Shown here in pieces: positions 10,691 through 23,136 of a DNA stretch of 64,000 bases (the first letter of the stretch is position 1; each line of letters begins with the position of its first letter). Made by a program: the position numbers and the translations under genes. The stretch spans positions 29,913,777 through 29,977,776 of the forward strand of contig OX352761.1 of NCBI GenBank assembly GCA_947095585.1, written 5' to 3'. Source of the stretch: Nephrocerus scutellatus (taxonomy: Eukaryota; Arthropoda; Insecta; Diptera; Pipunculidae). Below the pieces are notes generated by a model. The model saw only the letters and a list, made by a program, of their open reading frames with translations. It did not search any database and was not told the origin of the DNA.

Positions 10691-12089
10691 GTTTTGTAAG
10701 GAGCTCAATGTCAAGGGTCAATTTTGATATCCGTGTCGCGAGTCGCGTGTGGTGCCTGTGATGCGTGGAAAAAAAGAAATACTTTGAAATAGGCCTGACC
10801 TCAAAAACAGATATTTTTGCGATTATTACCATAAATTACCACATCGTCGATGTAGACATAAAAGTTTGTACCTGAAAAACTATGTTTTTTTACATTTACT
10901 TGTTTTGTCAGTGTTTCTACTTCTGAAAGTTAAATCAAACAGAAATTACTTTTTTAAAAAATGTACACACAAAGAAAATTATTGTTTAAGTATAAATGCA
11001 TCCATATATTGAAAAATAAAACACCAAATTGTTAAAAGTGGCTCAAAAACAGATTTCTTTTGTCGGTTAAGGTTTACTTTATTCAGAGTAGAAACTGATA
11101 TTTCCCAATTTGTTATTAGCACTTAGTAGCATAAAAATAAATATTCGTGTCTATAAATTGTAAAATGCTGTGTTCTAAAAGTTGGAATACTTTGATAAAT
11201 TCGTCAGCAACCTTTCAATCTAATCTCATCGACATGCAAAGCTAACATAAGAAACTATTAACCTCCACGTCTCGATAAAAATGAGTACGCTTCTGCATAT
11301 TATGCATCGCAAATGTTTGCACAATTTCCAATCTTATACAATGAAAAAGGTGGAAAATAATGAAATTCAATACAAAAAAAATGTGTATATTTCTTCATTA
11401 TTATGGATCCTTGGAATATTAAACGGGGAAGAGATTAATGATACGATAACATCGTCTTCGACGCCATAAAGACAATTTGTTGATGATACTTTTATATTCC
11501 ATCAAATGTTTGGAAATATAATCCTAAAGGATATTTTTGTATAAAATACGAGCAAGAAAATTGGCTGATGGCTTTTGGTTTGTCGTTTAGATTTGTGAAC
11601 ATTTTTTTTTGTTGTTTTTATTTTTTGGAGTGAATGTTTGTTTAGTATAAGGATATGTTTAGGTTCCTATATATTATTTGTATGGAACAAAACATACCTA
11701 CATAAAAACAGGATGGAAAATCATGAATACGATGACGATAAAATCAGAAACAGCCAAATAAAAATAGAGGAAGTCATATCTGCGATGTCCTCGGTCCTCG
11801 CTGTCTTAGCGAGGGCCTCAAGTAGCGTCTGAGTGTGCCGTTTTATAAACAGGAAATCTCATAGAAATATCTCTGACAGATATTTATATGTGTACTCGTG
11901 TTAATTTTTGTTTGCTGTCGTTGTCTTTAACTAAGGGACAACATTTGGAATAATAATATAATTATAGAAACAAAAAATAGTTCTTGAGCGCATATTTCAA
12001 TAAAAGCGTTAGCAAGTGGAGGTAAAAATCCACTTGACGTCTCTTGGTTTTGGGCTTCTCTTTTTGAGAAGAAGAACGTTAAGTGTAGT
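10691..12089. other. unassigned sequence
   Basis: No gene, RNA or repeat family recognised. Short ATG frames (for example 11281-11469) show no domain resemblance. Confidence 0.5.
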
Positions 12090-12405
12090 TTTTTAATTCT
12101 CTATAAACTTCACGACCAGGTATGTTTGTTTGTTTGTGACTGGCTGGCCAAATCTTGTGATCAATTTTTAATACACTTTCTAAAATCCGATTTTATTAAA
12201 AGTGATCGAATCCATGGCCGAGATGCTCCCATATAATTTTTTTTTTAAATAAACCCAATTTTAACACACCGTTTACAACACTTTCTGTAAAAATGTAGCC
12301 CCAGTGCCGAGAAGATCCCAGATATTTTTTTTTTCAAAATTAACCCAATTTTATTTAAACTATGCACACATGTGTATCTCCGACTAGTTTTTTTTTGTAT
12401 TTTGA
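12090..12405 (+). repeat. Rep-A copy c, short and eroded
   Basis: TTTTTTAATTCTCTATAAAC at 12089, the GATCAATTTTTAATACACTT block, and two units containing CCCATATAATTTTT and ACACATGTGTATCTCCGA. The right module is missing beyond about 12405. Confidence 0.65.
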
Positions 12406-13292
12406 TAAAATCTAGCACTGTAAAAGTTTTTGTTTTAATTTGAAAAGACATATATGAAATCTCCCAGGAATTATCATTATTTTATGTACAAAAACAAAGC
12501 TAAAGAACAAAGACAACAACAGCGACACGTAGCTTTTATTCCTATTCAACCAGTCTTGTTGTTTGTAATCGCAGTTGAGTGTAGTAAGTAATAATGCCAC
12601 CAACTAAATACCAAATGAACCGTGCGTACGTCATCATAGTGTACCATGTTAGTGGTCAACCATAATAGCATGGTCATTTAAACTTTTTACATGTTTTTCC
12701 CTGCAACGCAATGTGACACGCAACATTTCTCTTAATGACATTCGGTCTTCTAACTGTCGACTTCGGGTACAAAAGTGTATAAGTTTATGTATAACAAATA
12801 TGCAAATTTCTACTGCCTAGTTGTTCAGAAACACATTATACTCTAATTTCAAAGCATCATAATGGCATGTTTTTTGCTCTTTTCGTTTCTTTCTCAAATT
12901 ATTATGTTTATAGTCATTTTCATTTCGTGTAAGTTTCGTGAGTATGTACGAAACTTAAAATTTCATACTCAAACGCAAATGCAAATACAAAAAAAAAACA
13001 TAAATGTCATTCAATTCAGTCATAATGTTATTATAATCAAAGTACTTCCTGGCAAAACTATCAACTTTTATGTATAATCGGCAAGTCCAATTTTAAAAAA
13101 TACTTGGTTTGTACGTGAATATGTTGAGGCTTTAAGTTTGCTATTTCTCATCGCAATAACCCCGGTGTAAAAGTAATATAAGTTCTGAAGTGCTCTTGTT
13201 ACCGCCAACAATTTTACACTTTTTAGAGGTCTGTTCGCCAATGATGTCTGGTAGTTCCCATACTAATAGACCAAAAAATGTAACACTTCTCT
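12406..13292. other. unassigned sequence
   Basis: No element or gene recognised. Confidence 0.5.
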
Positions 13293-13616
13293 TTGTACTT
13301 TAAATATATTGAACCAACGATTTGCAATTGGAATTTTAAGCTAACTTATTTTGTTGCTAATATATTATATATAGTATATTATATAACGAGCAAGGAAAGT
13401 GGAGTTTATCGTGCGATTTATAAGCTTGAAACACGAGGCGGTAGCCGAGTGCGGCAATCTTACGAGCACGATGAGCACTTTTCTGCAAGTAATATACGCT
13501 ATTTTTCACAGGACCAAACCGGTTTTTCTGCTAAACCGGTTATGCGCAATGCAAAATTACTCTGGAATATTAAACGAGCAATGGGAATGTGTATCCGCTG
13601 TGACTGCAGTAAATAA
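13293..13616 (+). other. unrecognised 107-codon open frame
   Basis: The latter part (SGVYRAIYKLETRGGSRVR onward) has less repetitive composition than the surroundings. However, I recognise no family, and an overlapping frame of similar quality exists at 13399-13647. The inverted pair AACCGGTTTT/AAACCGGTT lies at 13520-13543. It may be a decayed mobile-element ORF or simply chance. Confidence 0.15.
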
Positions 13617-13649
13617 CTATAAAACAAATAAAAATAAAATAAGCTAACT

Positions 13650-15255
13650 CACTAATGTGTGAAACGGCTACTTTCGAAACTAGTTTCAATAGGCGTGTGA
13701 AAAAGATGTTTATAAACTAACAAAGATAATGAAATTTTTGGAGTTTAATTCTTAAGAATTGATTTTCATATATAGCCCGCGTTGTGTTTTTTTCGACATC
13801 TTTGAGATCCATCCCCATCTTTTTTTTGCTCAATATACATTTTTTAACGAAGTTCGTTAAAAGTAAAACATAACAAGCTACACTATTAGCACCTATACGT
13901 TAGCAAATATTATAGTGATAAAAACGCAATTAAAAATTATTGCCTGAGCATAGGCCTCAACTCCTATTTACCTCCCGTTTTAGTAAATTTTTTTATTTTG
14001 CATTTCCCAATTTTATACTAAATCTGTCGACCGATACCTAGTAATTATTGTAAGATATATTAGCGGGATATACTTTAAATCTTGCGGTCAATGCTGTACG
14101 GAAACTTGTTCAGTCATACGTAGTAATTTTTTTAACTACAATATTTTGCATACTTACATAATACATAATTACAGTAATTACATAATGTACACTATTTTTT
14201 AGTACACCGAAAAATGGTTTTTTTTTAATTCGCTTGTACCCAGCATCCCTAGTAAAAATTATCTATTTACCCTCCAGTTTAAATAATGTGAAATATTTTT
14301 TATTACATCGAAAATTTGTTTTTTGTAAATTCGCTTGTATCCAGCATAAATTTATTTATTCCGCTTTTAATTTTCCCTCTGTTTGGTTACACATTTTCTT
14401 TTAATTTCGATTAAATCAAATGAAATTTGTAGTAGTTTTACCCTAATAAATTCCCATGAGACAAAATTACTGACACTGTCAGGAAAATACACAATATTTC
14501 CTGTGTTATACTGGGACATGTTAATTGCTGTACACATGTCCATTCCAAAGGTGATAGCTGACATAACAAAGTTAGGTATATGTCATTTAGGGTTAAACCT
14601 ACGTAATTGCAACCAGCCATAACATAGCTGTTCGAGATTAATTTGACATTGCATATTATGCACGTGAATTGATCGAATTGCTTTCATTCCGTTGAGACTT
14701 CATAATGTCAGTATGCTGACTTTAGGATTAAATTAAAATACAGATTCAGGAAAATTAGATGTAAAGTTTGTAGCATTAAATTTTTTCAAATGTGTTTGAA
14801 TTTATTTGCCAAAAAGTGCCAATAATTCTAATGTTTTAAAGAGATATTCAAGTTTTTTACTTATATCAATTATGGCATATATGTCTTAACACTTGCCATT
14901 TTCATAAGCATATTTTATTGGTTCTAATGCAAGGATGGTAAAAGAGTTTCAGCATACTATAAAAATGCATGCAAGGAGCAGGGGGGAATCTAATATTTTT
15001 TAAAAAAAGGAAAAAATATCTTTTCAAACCAAGTTTTTATTTAAATGTACTAAAATGTAGAAAATAAATGTATTACGTGATTAAATTGCGAGCTATGTGA
15101 ACGAATAAGTACGAATAAGTGGTACTTACAATGATAAGTTAAAAGTTATCGAACTAAACAAATCAGATCATTTTATTAATGTTGATTAACTGAATTAAAA
15201 GCTTATCGCGAGATATATAAAAATAATTCTGTTACATTAGCCTTACGTCATTTAT
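13650..15255. repeat. AT-rich region with a two-unit tandem repeat near 14200-14350
   Basis: At 14203-14245 and 14308-14350 the same block recurs about 107 bp apart, with TACACCGAAAA/TACATCGAAAA and AATTCGCTTGTACCCAGCAT (second copy TATCCAGCAT). The rest holds nothing recognisable. Confidence 0.5.
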
Positions 15256-15265
15256 TCTCAGAGCC

Positions 15266-16006
15266 ATGGAAAAAATTTTAGGTCACTACATAAGATCTAA
15301 AATACTCCAATCAAATCCACTTAACCCCGGCCAATACGCATATCAGATTGGAAAATCAACAGAAATAGCAACTCATGAGCTGACAACCGAAATCGAAGAC
15401 ACACTCTGAAGCAAAGAGATGTTACTATGCGCCTTCATTGACATCCAAGGCGCTTTCGACAACACTTACTTCGAAGTAATTCAAACACAAGCTAGAACCA
15501 GGAGAATAGACTCCTCTATCATAGGATGGGTCATGTGCATACTAAGGGGTAGGAAAATTCGGGCTTCATGTGGTGACGAAACCATCACTATAGCGGCAAT
15601 AAGAGGCTGCCCACAAGGAGGCGTTCTATCACCACTCTTGTTGCTACTGGTGATGGATCAGTTGCTCGACAGGCTTAAGAGTAATCTTATCACAAGCATT
15701 GGCTATGCGGATGATCTAGTCCTAATGGTCCCAGGTAAATTCGAAAGCACGATAACAGAGCGCATGCAATTCGCTCTCAAATTAGTAAACGAATGGTGCC
15801 GGGAGGTAGACCTAAGTGTCAACCCAGACAAAATAGTATGCACCGTTTTCACAAAAAGAAAGAGAGTAACTCTTCCCGCCCTAAGATTCCAAGGAAAAAT
15901 ACTCCAAATAATGCCTGAAGCCAAATACCTAGGGGTCATGTTTGACCAAAAACTGGCATGGAACTCCCATATATCATACATCTCCAACAAAGCTAACAAA
16001 GCTTAG
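15266..16006 (+). pseudogene. LINE-H reverse transcriptase fragment, one in-frame stop
   Basis: Reverse transcriptase of a non-LTR retrotransposon, the enzyme of target-primed insertion. Reading from ATG 15266 there are 246 codons, interrupted only by TGA at 15407. Motifs after the stop: AFIDIQGAFDNT (motif A, catalytic Asp), RGCPQGGVLSP (motif B), GYADDLVL (motif C with both catalytic Asp) and KYLGVMFDQKLAWNSHI (thumb start). Before the stop lie PLNPGQYAYQIGKST and HELTTEIEDTL, matching the usual segment ahead of motif A. The I/R1-group affiliation is from motif style only. The fragment is truncated on both sides: no endonuclease before 15240 and no thumb or RNase H after 16006. The related copy at 56.5-60.5 kb is longer but more broken. 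Confidence 0.85.
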
Positions 16007-16059
16007 TTCACTTGCCAACTTGTACGATAATTAATGTACGATTGCTAACCCTGCCAGGA

Positions 16060-16735
16060 TTATATGTTTATGCAAAAATTCCACTAAAGTCGACAACGGG
16101 AAGTTGATTTTTTGTAGATAACAAACGTATGAAAGAAAATAATGCTTGTTCCTTCTGAATCCATCATATGACCAGCTCAGTGGAATCATAACATTGTATT
16201 ACGATCAGGACTGTACATCTGTACGAGATTTCAAATCAAACTGTAAGTGCATCACAATAGACTAGCAAGATTTGATACAGACAAATCTTTGAGACTTCTA
16301 CATCACAAGTCCATCATCGGAATAGTTTGTTTGCACCACAACATTGCATTGTCACCGGGACTACATTATGCAAAAATTTCACTCAATTGGACAATGGGAA
16401 GTTGATGAAAATGGAGTTGCGTGATTTGCAGCTAAGAAACAGGTGAACCGAAAAAACTGCGTGTATCTTCAAAGTACATACTTAGACCATCTCAATGGAA
16501 CCAAAGTATTGTAATATAATTCGTACTACAGATGTGTACGAAACTTAAATTCGGCTATTTAATGAGAAGTATGTCAAAGTAGGTTTGCTAAATTTTAGAC
16601 CGCAACATTTATGAAGCTTCTAAACACCAAGTCCACCGTCATGGGGACATCATGTATGTGCAAAATTTCAACTCAATTGGATAACGGAAAATTGATGAAA
16701 ATCGAGTTCAAAATTTTTTGTCCGTTTACAATCTT
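16060..16735. repeat. diverged tandem repeat, period near 290 bp
   Basis: The block TATGCAAAAATT-CACT followed by GACAACGGGAAGTTGAT recurs at about 16068, 16365 and 16655. Related inner words include TGTACATCTGTACGA/AGATGTGTACGAAA and CACCAAGTCCACCGTCAT. This gives two full units and the start of a third. It lies between two LINE fragments; family unknown. Confidence 0.6.
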
Positions 16736-17330
16736 TTTCTTTCTTTCTTTCCTTTATTCCGCGGGGAATCATTTGGCTTCTACAAACGGCCGCCAACGAA
16801 CTCGATTTATCGCCTCAGGTTTCAAGAGAGGCCACACTGTCCCTTGGGATCTTGCTTCCTCTTCTATTATCCTTTTCCATGTGTGGCTAGGACGGCCAAG
16901 TCGGCGGCTTCCTTGTGGATTCCAGTCGAGCGTTAGTTTCGTAATATCGTCCACTGGCTTTCTCGAAGTGTGGCCAATCCAGCTCCATTTTCGTCATCTG
17001 ATGGTGATTGCATTTGCTTCCAGCTGCGTTACTCTCCACAAGTCTTGATTGGTGATAATGTCCGGCCATCTCAGTATTCTCCTTAAGCACTTGTTGACGA
17101 AGACTTGGAGGCGCGTCGCAATTGACTCTGTGACTTTTCACGTTTCACAGCCATACAAGAGCACGGAGAGAACGTTAGATCTGAAGATCGTTAGCTTCAG
17201 ATTCCGGGAGATTTGCGAGGATTTCCAGATATTATTTAGCATACTATAGGAGTGTCGTGCCTTGTTTATACGAGAGCACACATACGAGTCAACACCACAA
17301 TTTTTTGACATCCAGCTGCCCAAATAACAA
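16736..17330 (-). mobile_element. RTE-A LINE 3' end, minus strand
   Basis: Minus-strand pieces in changing frames: KLTIFRSNVLSVLLYGCET (about 17138-17200), MAGHYHQSRLV and DDITKLTLDWNPQGSRRLGRPSHTWKR (about 16860-16955), then INRVRWRPFVEA (16770-16800). This is the C-terminal region found in RTE-type LINEs. The element ends on the minus strand in a GAAAGAAAGAAA tail (16736-16752), as expected for RTE elements, which end in microsatellites rather than long poly(A). It is 5'-truncated and frameshifted. The related longer copy lies at 48.9-50.6 kb. Confidence 0.8.
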
Positions 17331-17399
17331 AACTTATCGACTACCTCTATGTGATGTGCGTCAATCGAGGGATCACATGTTACACTCGCGTTAACAATA

Positions 17400-18439
17400 C
17401 CACAAATAAAAGCTTTTAATTAATATAAATTGTCAATCAGATTAAATGAATCTGTATGCGATATGACGCACCGGACATCGAATTGAGGGTCGTCGTCGTA
17501 TAAAATAATCTTAACGATGCTTAAAGTATTTTTACGTGGTTCAAGTAAGTGTCATCTAAAGAATCAAAAGAAAACCAAGAGGTTTGAATTTATAACTGTA
17601 CATTTTATTTGCACAAAAGTCCTTAAGAGCATACCAGGTAAGTCGTCCAAAAATTAAAGCGAATTTAATAAAAAAAATAGGTTATTTTTAAAGCAGAGCC
17701 TTTTAAAATTTCAAAAATATTATCAGTTATTGGAGTACACAAGGCATGGAGTAATTAATAGTTTTTTAATCTTATCACGCATTTTATATTTTGATAATAT
17801 TCAAAAGGTTAGATAAATTTTTTGATTATTTTATATCGTTTATCAAACAGTATATTAAAAACCTTACGAAGTTCGATGCACTTTCACAAATTCTTCTCAA
17901 GTACCATTTATCTAATCTCAAGATGTCTGGTGAAGTAATTAGCTTTTTCTTTTATAAAAACGAAATTGGCTTGTTTCTTTTTCTGTCTTTCTCTTTTATT
18001 CATTTACCTGAAAGTCGCAGATTTTTTTTTTGATTTGGCTTTGATCATTATTTATTTTACTTCAGACAAATGCATATTGGTGAACAGCTTTCAAATGTCA
18101 AGCATAAATACAAATTTTTCATTAAAATAAACATAAAATCGTTTTAATAACGTACTTGAATTTGTTTGATAAATTTTTCGTTTTATATTTCGTATGAAAA
18201 TCGCGATTTCTTTAGTCTTCAAATTTTAATTTGAACTACGGATGTATGGATTAAAAAAAAGTAACAAACATTTAAATCTTATTCGTGCTTAAATACAAAT
18301 ATTTCGCTCGATCGTATTGGAAATGACATTTTTTTGGAGCAATAATATAAAAAACATCTAAAGGAATTTCTATTCATTAAAATGGTCAATGGGGTTGCAT
18401 GACTATTCTAACCATGGGTCTTATCGATACATATTTTGT
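17400..18439. other. unassigned AT-rich sequence
   Basis: Nothing recognised. Confidence 0.5.
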
Positions 18440-18645
18440 CACTAGCGGTGCACATCTGTACAAAATTTGAAAAAATCGGGTTAATTTTTAAAACTTTATT
18501 TGAAAGACCCTCGGCCCTGGGGTACGATCACTTCCAAAAAAACGGGCAAATTTTTTTAAAATTTGTTATGGGAACCCCCTTATCCAGGGTCAAATCACTT
18601 CCAAATTTTAAGTGTTCTCATCGGGGATACACATGGAAATAGGAT
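18440..18645 (-). repeat. Rep-A fragment, minus strand
   Basis: Contains reverse-complement Rep-A unit words: GTACAAAATTTGAAAAAATC, CCTGGGGTACGATCACTTCC, GGGAACCCCCTT and ATCGGGGATACACATG. Neither terminal module is present. Confidence 0.65.
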
Positions 18646-19550
18646 ATTGGTGGGCAATTATTCCCCTAAAAATACGATAAAGCTAAGAGTCTATTAAGGT
18701 TTTACCAACTTAGCTCAGAAGTTACTGAAAAAATTTATTATTATTATATTATTTATTTATTTTTTATTTTCTCTAGAAGTTATAGTTTCTAGAAAAACAC
18801 CTGAAATAGGTTTTTTATTACAATAACCCTAGGCCGTCTCAAAAAATACAAACTTTAACGTCCTTTAATACCATCCTCGTCCTCTTTACAAAAGAAAGTA
18901 TATTTCACCCAAACATTACCGAAGTTCATAAAAGAAAAGCTTTAAAAAAAAAGCCTTTTATTTTATTAAAGTTGTTTACCAGCACAATAAAGTTCTTAGT
19001 TAAAGCAGTACTGCAAACCAAAATGACTCGTTTTGTGACTATTGGTCAATGAGAACGTTCTATAGTTAATTTCTTAATACAGAAAATATAAATAAATTTT
19101 GAATAATCCGAATTTTAAAAAGTCATTAATAGTCTTAAAATTAAAGTAGCGTAGAACGAATTTGAAGTACTGCTATTCTTTATATATCTCTGGTCTAAAT
19201 TATCGACTACTACAGATAACATAGCATGGAACTTAAAGTGTAGGCATGGTTGCTAAAAGCTAACCTTTTTTAGTCTGTCAAAAGGGTATCATCTCTTCCA
19301 TAAAGATATAATATTTCAGTTCTTAGCGCAATGCTCTGGAAATCATTACACACATTCCAAAGAAAAATGTTGTGGTGCAGCTAATACCGTGACACCTAAT
19401 AGAAAAAGTATATGCTAAAGGGACGGCGTAGAACATTATGGCCATACTTTGGCTAGCCGCATATTAAGCGCAGCACAACACAGAATATAGCATAGCCGAG
19501 GCTTTTAGGGCAAAGTTGCAATTACAATGTACAATTAAGTCTTACGATTT
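18646..19550. other. unassigned AT-rich sequence
   Basis: Nothing recognised. Confidence 0.5.
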
Positions 19551-19811
19551 ATTCGTCGCGAGAGACCATTGCGGTCTAGGCCAAGCTTCTCGTGACCATT
19601 TGTGTTGTGCATGTATATTTTTGCACACAAATGGAAGGGACCTACAATTTAATGCCGTATACGAACGGCGAATTGAGCAGCTTTCTGGACGTTCGTCAGA
19701 CATTTGCGAGAGTTGGGACGCCGTGAAGAATACTTTTGGTGTTACTGGGATTCGAACCAAGAAGCTCCTGCTCAGAAGCCATGTACTTATCCACTGCTCC
19801 ACGGCGCACAC
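19551..19811 (-). mobile_element. SINE-1 copy C, minus strand
   Basis: The minus strand carries the tRNA-like head with B box TTCGAATCCCAGTAACACC (19740-19760), the ACTTTCCGTG-like middle in altered form, and the 3' part GGTCGCGAATAA at 19545-19560. The A box region is eroded (TGTGCGCCGTGGAGCAGTGG). The ATT tail is short. Confidence 0.8.
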
Positions 19812-21779
19812 AAAGCTAGGCTAGGTTCTGCTTTATATGCGGGTAGACTTGATGTATGCCAAATTGGATAACATCATAGAATAGTATTAACTGAGTTTAT
19901 CTGACTTTGTTTTGCTTAAATCCAAAATTGTATTTATCATTGTAGGAATTATATTTATTAAATATTTTTTATGACCATAATAACGTGTTAAATATTCATA
20001 CTGATATCTGTCAGATGAGGAAAAACTCGTTCTTAGACTAATGCAACTCACATAAAAATGGTGGGAATACATTTTGTCCACTTTACTTTCCATGAACATT
20101 AGCTAACGTTACATTTTTTCTGCGGTTTTATTTTCTACATAATTGAGCTTGGTAATTATATATCCGACATCTGTTGCTACGTCCGTAAATGGTCAATATA
20201 TATATATACCCCTTACTACGTAGGTACATTAGGAATTCTTCATTAAAATCACTTCGTTTGCCCGCACTCTTTAATAGAAACAGATATAAAGCACACATAA
20301 TATTAAGTGTGCGCCACCCAAAATACCGACGCATTGTGGAATGTTTAGACATTTTCACTATTTTACCCTAATATTTTCCGGTTGAAATGTTACTTCAATA
20401 TAATGCTATTTGTGTAGGCAGACTCGACTGCTGCAGGACGACAGACAGAGGTAAAACAACCAACTACGTACTTACATAGAGCTTAACACAAAAAAATCCT
20501 TTCAGACTTTTGGAAGTTATACCATTTATCATTGATGGAGGAAACCAAGAACATGGCCAAAACCAAAACCACTTTCACCGGCCAACACTGTAAGGGGCTA
20601 ATGTACTCATATTCAACAGACACGTCGTTTCGAGTCGACCTCATTTCGTGTATTTATGAGAAACGCAAAATGAGGTTATTATTCAAAATTATTTTGCATC
20701 GCAGGAGCTATTAGTTTTTTCTTTCACCTTTGTTTGTAGTTTCGCAAATTGGTTCATCAGCAAGGTTGTAAAGTTGCTTTTAATTTTATTTTAAACTAAA
20801 TTATAGTAACGATTAGCGAAGGAATCAAAATCGTTTTTATGCAAATCGAAAAAAAGCTGACTTTGAATAGCTGGCTAAATATTTTAACTTTGGAAGGGAG
20901 AACTATACAGACATCCTTTCATTCAGAAGTAGAAATTGAAATGAATGCCAACTTGATGGGGCATTCAGACAGTAAAATCTGAACCCGCTACTATGTAATT
21001 GCAGATAGTCAGAGAATTCCTTGTGAGATAGAAAATTCGTCTTGTGATTTGTTGGTGCATATGTTGGCATGGAATCAATCATTTTGTCCATCCCACACAA
21101 AAGAGTAATTTAACCTCTTGCAACCTGTCTATTAAGTGGCTTGGCGTGCTAGACTGCAATAAACTGTGAAATTCGTAAGCATTTGGTGAATTAAAATAAT
21201 TGCAACAATTGAACTTAATTACGTAAAATGTTTTAAGTGGAGCTATTCAAGCAAAGTGCAATAGTTGAACAACTGCATTAATGTCAGTTTCATTCATAGT
21301 AACAGACACTCAATTATGTCTGTTTTACAAGTGAAAATGTCCGTGCATTCTGTTGAGCTATCCATGAAATGCCTTTTTTTATTAAGACAATTTACACTGA
21401 TTATATAAAAATAATTGATTTATTTAGATATTTAAAATTCAATGTAACAGACAGACACATTTAGGAATAAAACCCCAATTAAATGTAGTTCCTGGGACAA
21501 TTATTATGGTAATGACGACCACATTATCTTACTCCTAGTATCTTGGTATTAATTAACTAAGAAATCTCAAAAAGCTGTGTTTATATGTAATGATGTTAAG
21601 ATAATTTGCTACGTAGCTGTTTTATAACCAACTTTGACGTGAAGGTGTCCAATATGTTCGAACATCACTCCTACCCAAATGCAAAAACTCCGCGCTTTCG
21701 CGAAAATACTGTGAGCATTATTTATGAAAGGTCAAACTACTTACTGCTTCCAGAGTATTATTTCGCAGAAGATCTACCA
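19812..21779. other. unassigned sequence
   Basis: About 2 kb with no recognisable gene or repeat family. A short (TA)n tract occurs at 20197-20210. Confidence 0.5.
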
Positions 21780-21890
21780 TTGGTGCATCGATTAAGGTAG
21801 TAAAATTTAAGATAGTGAACATCGGGCTAACTGCAGTAGTCAAGAAAAGCGTGGCATCAGAAGTACACGCACGTTTTCTTAAGCAATTAA
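21780..21890 (+). mobile_element. possible RTE-B scrap
   Basis: The words GCATCAGAAGTACACGCACG (21853-21872) resemble CCAGAAGTACGCGCACGGTT at 22781-22800 in the RTE-B fragment, corresponding to a VxARF protein block. Too short for certainty. Confidence 0.3.
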
Positions 21891-21905
21891 AGCCTACTAT
21901 ATAGT

Positions 21906-22198
21906 TGGGCGCCGTAGCTCAGTGGATAACTGCATGGCTGATGACCGGGAGGTTCGTGGTTCGAATCCCAGTAACACCAAAAGTATTTTTCACAGTGTCC
22001 CACCTCTCGCGAATGTCTGACAAACATCAGAGAGAAATAACTTTTCACGGAAAGCTTTTCAATTCGGTGTTCGGATAAGACATTAGATTGTAGGTCCCTT
22101 CCATTTGTGCGAAAAAATATACCTGCAAAACACAAATGGTCGCGAGAAGCTTGGCCTTCGACCGCAACCGTCTGTCGCGCCGAATATTATTATTATTC
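21906..22198 (+). mobile_element. SINE-1 copy D, near full length
   Basis: Starts TGGGCGCCGTAGCTCAGTGG with A box, then B box GGTTCGAATCC at about 21957. The complete middle follows: CACAGTGTCCCACC, GAATGTCTGACAAAC and CACGGAAAGCTTTTCAATTC. The hairpin arms CCATTTGTG and CACAAATGG are present, and the element ends CTGTCGCGCCGAATATTATT. One of the best full-length copies (about 293 bp). A Rep-A copy begins inside or immediately after its ATT tail. Confidence 0.9.
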
Positions 22199-22612
22199 AA
22201 TTCTCTATATTAACTTCGCGTGCCCGTGGCTGGCTGGGTGGCTAGTCAGATCTTTTGTACATTTTGTGCCTACTTCCCAAAGCCCAATTTTATTGAAATT
22301 TTGCACACATGTATATTTCCGATGACAATACTTTCTATTAAAATTTGAGATTGATCGGGCTGCGGGGTCGGGGTCCCATACAATTTTTTTCCCGGCATCA
22401 GATCATTTCATACTATAATGATTGTATTCTGTGTGCGTTGTGCGCAGCGGGCAGCGCTGCTTGCTTTACGATTGCGGTTGTTGGGTTGCAGTGCTTCGTA
22501 TGTATCTTTATATTTCAGCATTAATAGTGGAATTCAGTATACTTTTGGTTATTAGAGAATTTACATGAACAATTTTAATTTTTATTGGTTGTTTTATTAT
22601 TATTATTATTAT
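22196..22612 (+). repeat. Rep-A copy d, flanked by ATT repeats
   Basis: Left module AATTCTCTATATTAACTTCG at 22198, (GGCT)n tract, a single long unit, and an internal GC-rich module (CTGTGTGCGTTGTGCGCAGC, GGCAGCGCTGCT) at 22430-22465. The right module TTAGAGAATTTACATGAACA and TTTTTATTGGTTGTTTT are at 22553-22595. The right side continues as (ATT)n at 22595-22612, matching the (ATT)n SINE tail on the left, as if inserted into that tail. Confidence 0.8.
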
Positions 22613-22636
22613 ATAGTCATTATTATTGTTATTTTT

Positions 22637-22990
22637 AAGCAAAACAAAGTACATGGTGGCCACGTCTACGAGTAGAAGATTTAACATTGGTCCTTAATTA
22701 AAAAAGTGGAGCGCGAATTTGAAGTAGTGCAAGCCTTTAACTATCTCGGGTCAACTGTAGAAGCCAATAAGGGGATGGAACCAGAAGTACGCGCACGGTT
22801 CCCTACTTTAGTCTGTCAAGACTCTTCAAATCCGGGAATATAACATACATATGGATCCGAGACTTTGGTGTTTAACGAAAAGCATTCTTACCTCTTAGCT
22901 GCGTTCGGGGAAGAGTCTAATGGAAAATTGTTGGCACCGTATGTGAGGAAGGACGATTCAGGAGATGGTGTCCGCTAATTCGTGCACAAT
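22637..22990 (+). mobile_element. RTE-B reverse transcriptase C-terminal fragment
   Basis: The plus-strand frame gives KQNKVHGGHVYE, then EREFEVVQAFNYLGSTVEAN and EVRARF, the region just after the catalytic YADD of RTE-type reverse transcriptases. DNA from 22650 on mirrors the minus strand at 63600-63700, and 22930-22985 mirrors 35420-35480. Stops and frameshifts interrupt it. Confidence 0.75.
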
Positions 22991-23136
22991 AATTTGGGAA
23001 CTGATTCTTTGGTATATTCTAAGAAAATATTCGTTCTACAGTTCTACAGATAACCCTTAACTCCAATGTTGATAACATTTATCGGCCTATAATATTGAAT
23101 AAAAGGCTTACTTTGGTAGACGCTGACGCATGTTAA

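Noticed and set aside
12862..13077. 71-codon plus-strand frame with a hydrophobic start as a small membrane protein
   Set aside because: AT-rich codon content of the kind expected by chance, no family resemblance, no supporting signals.
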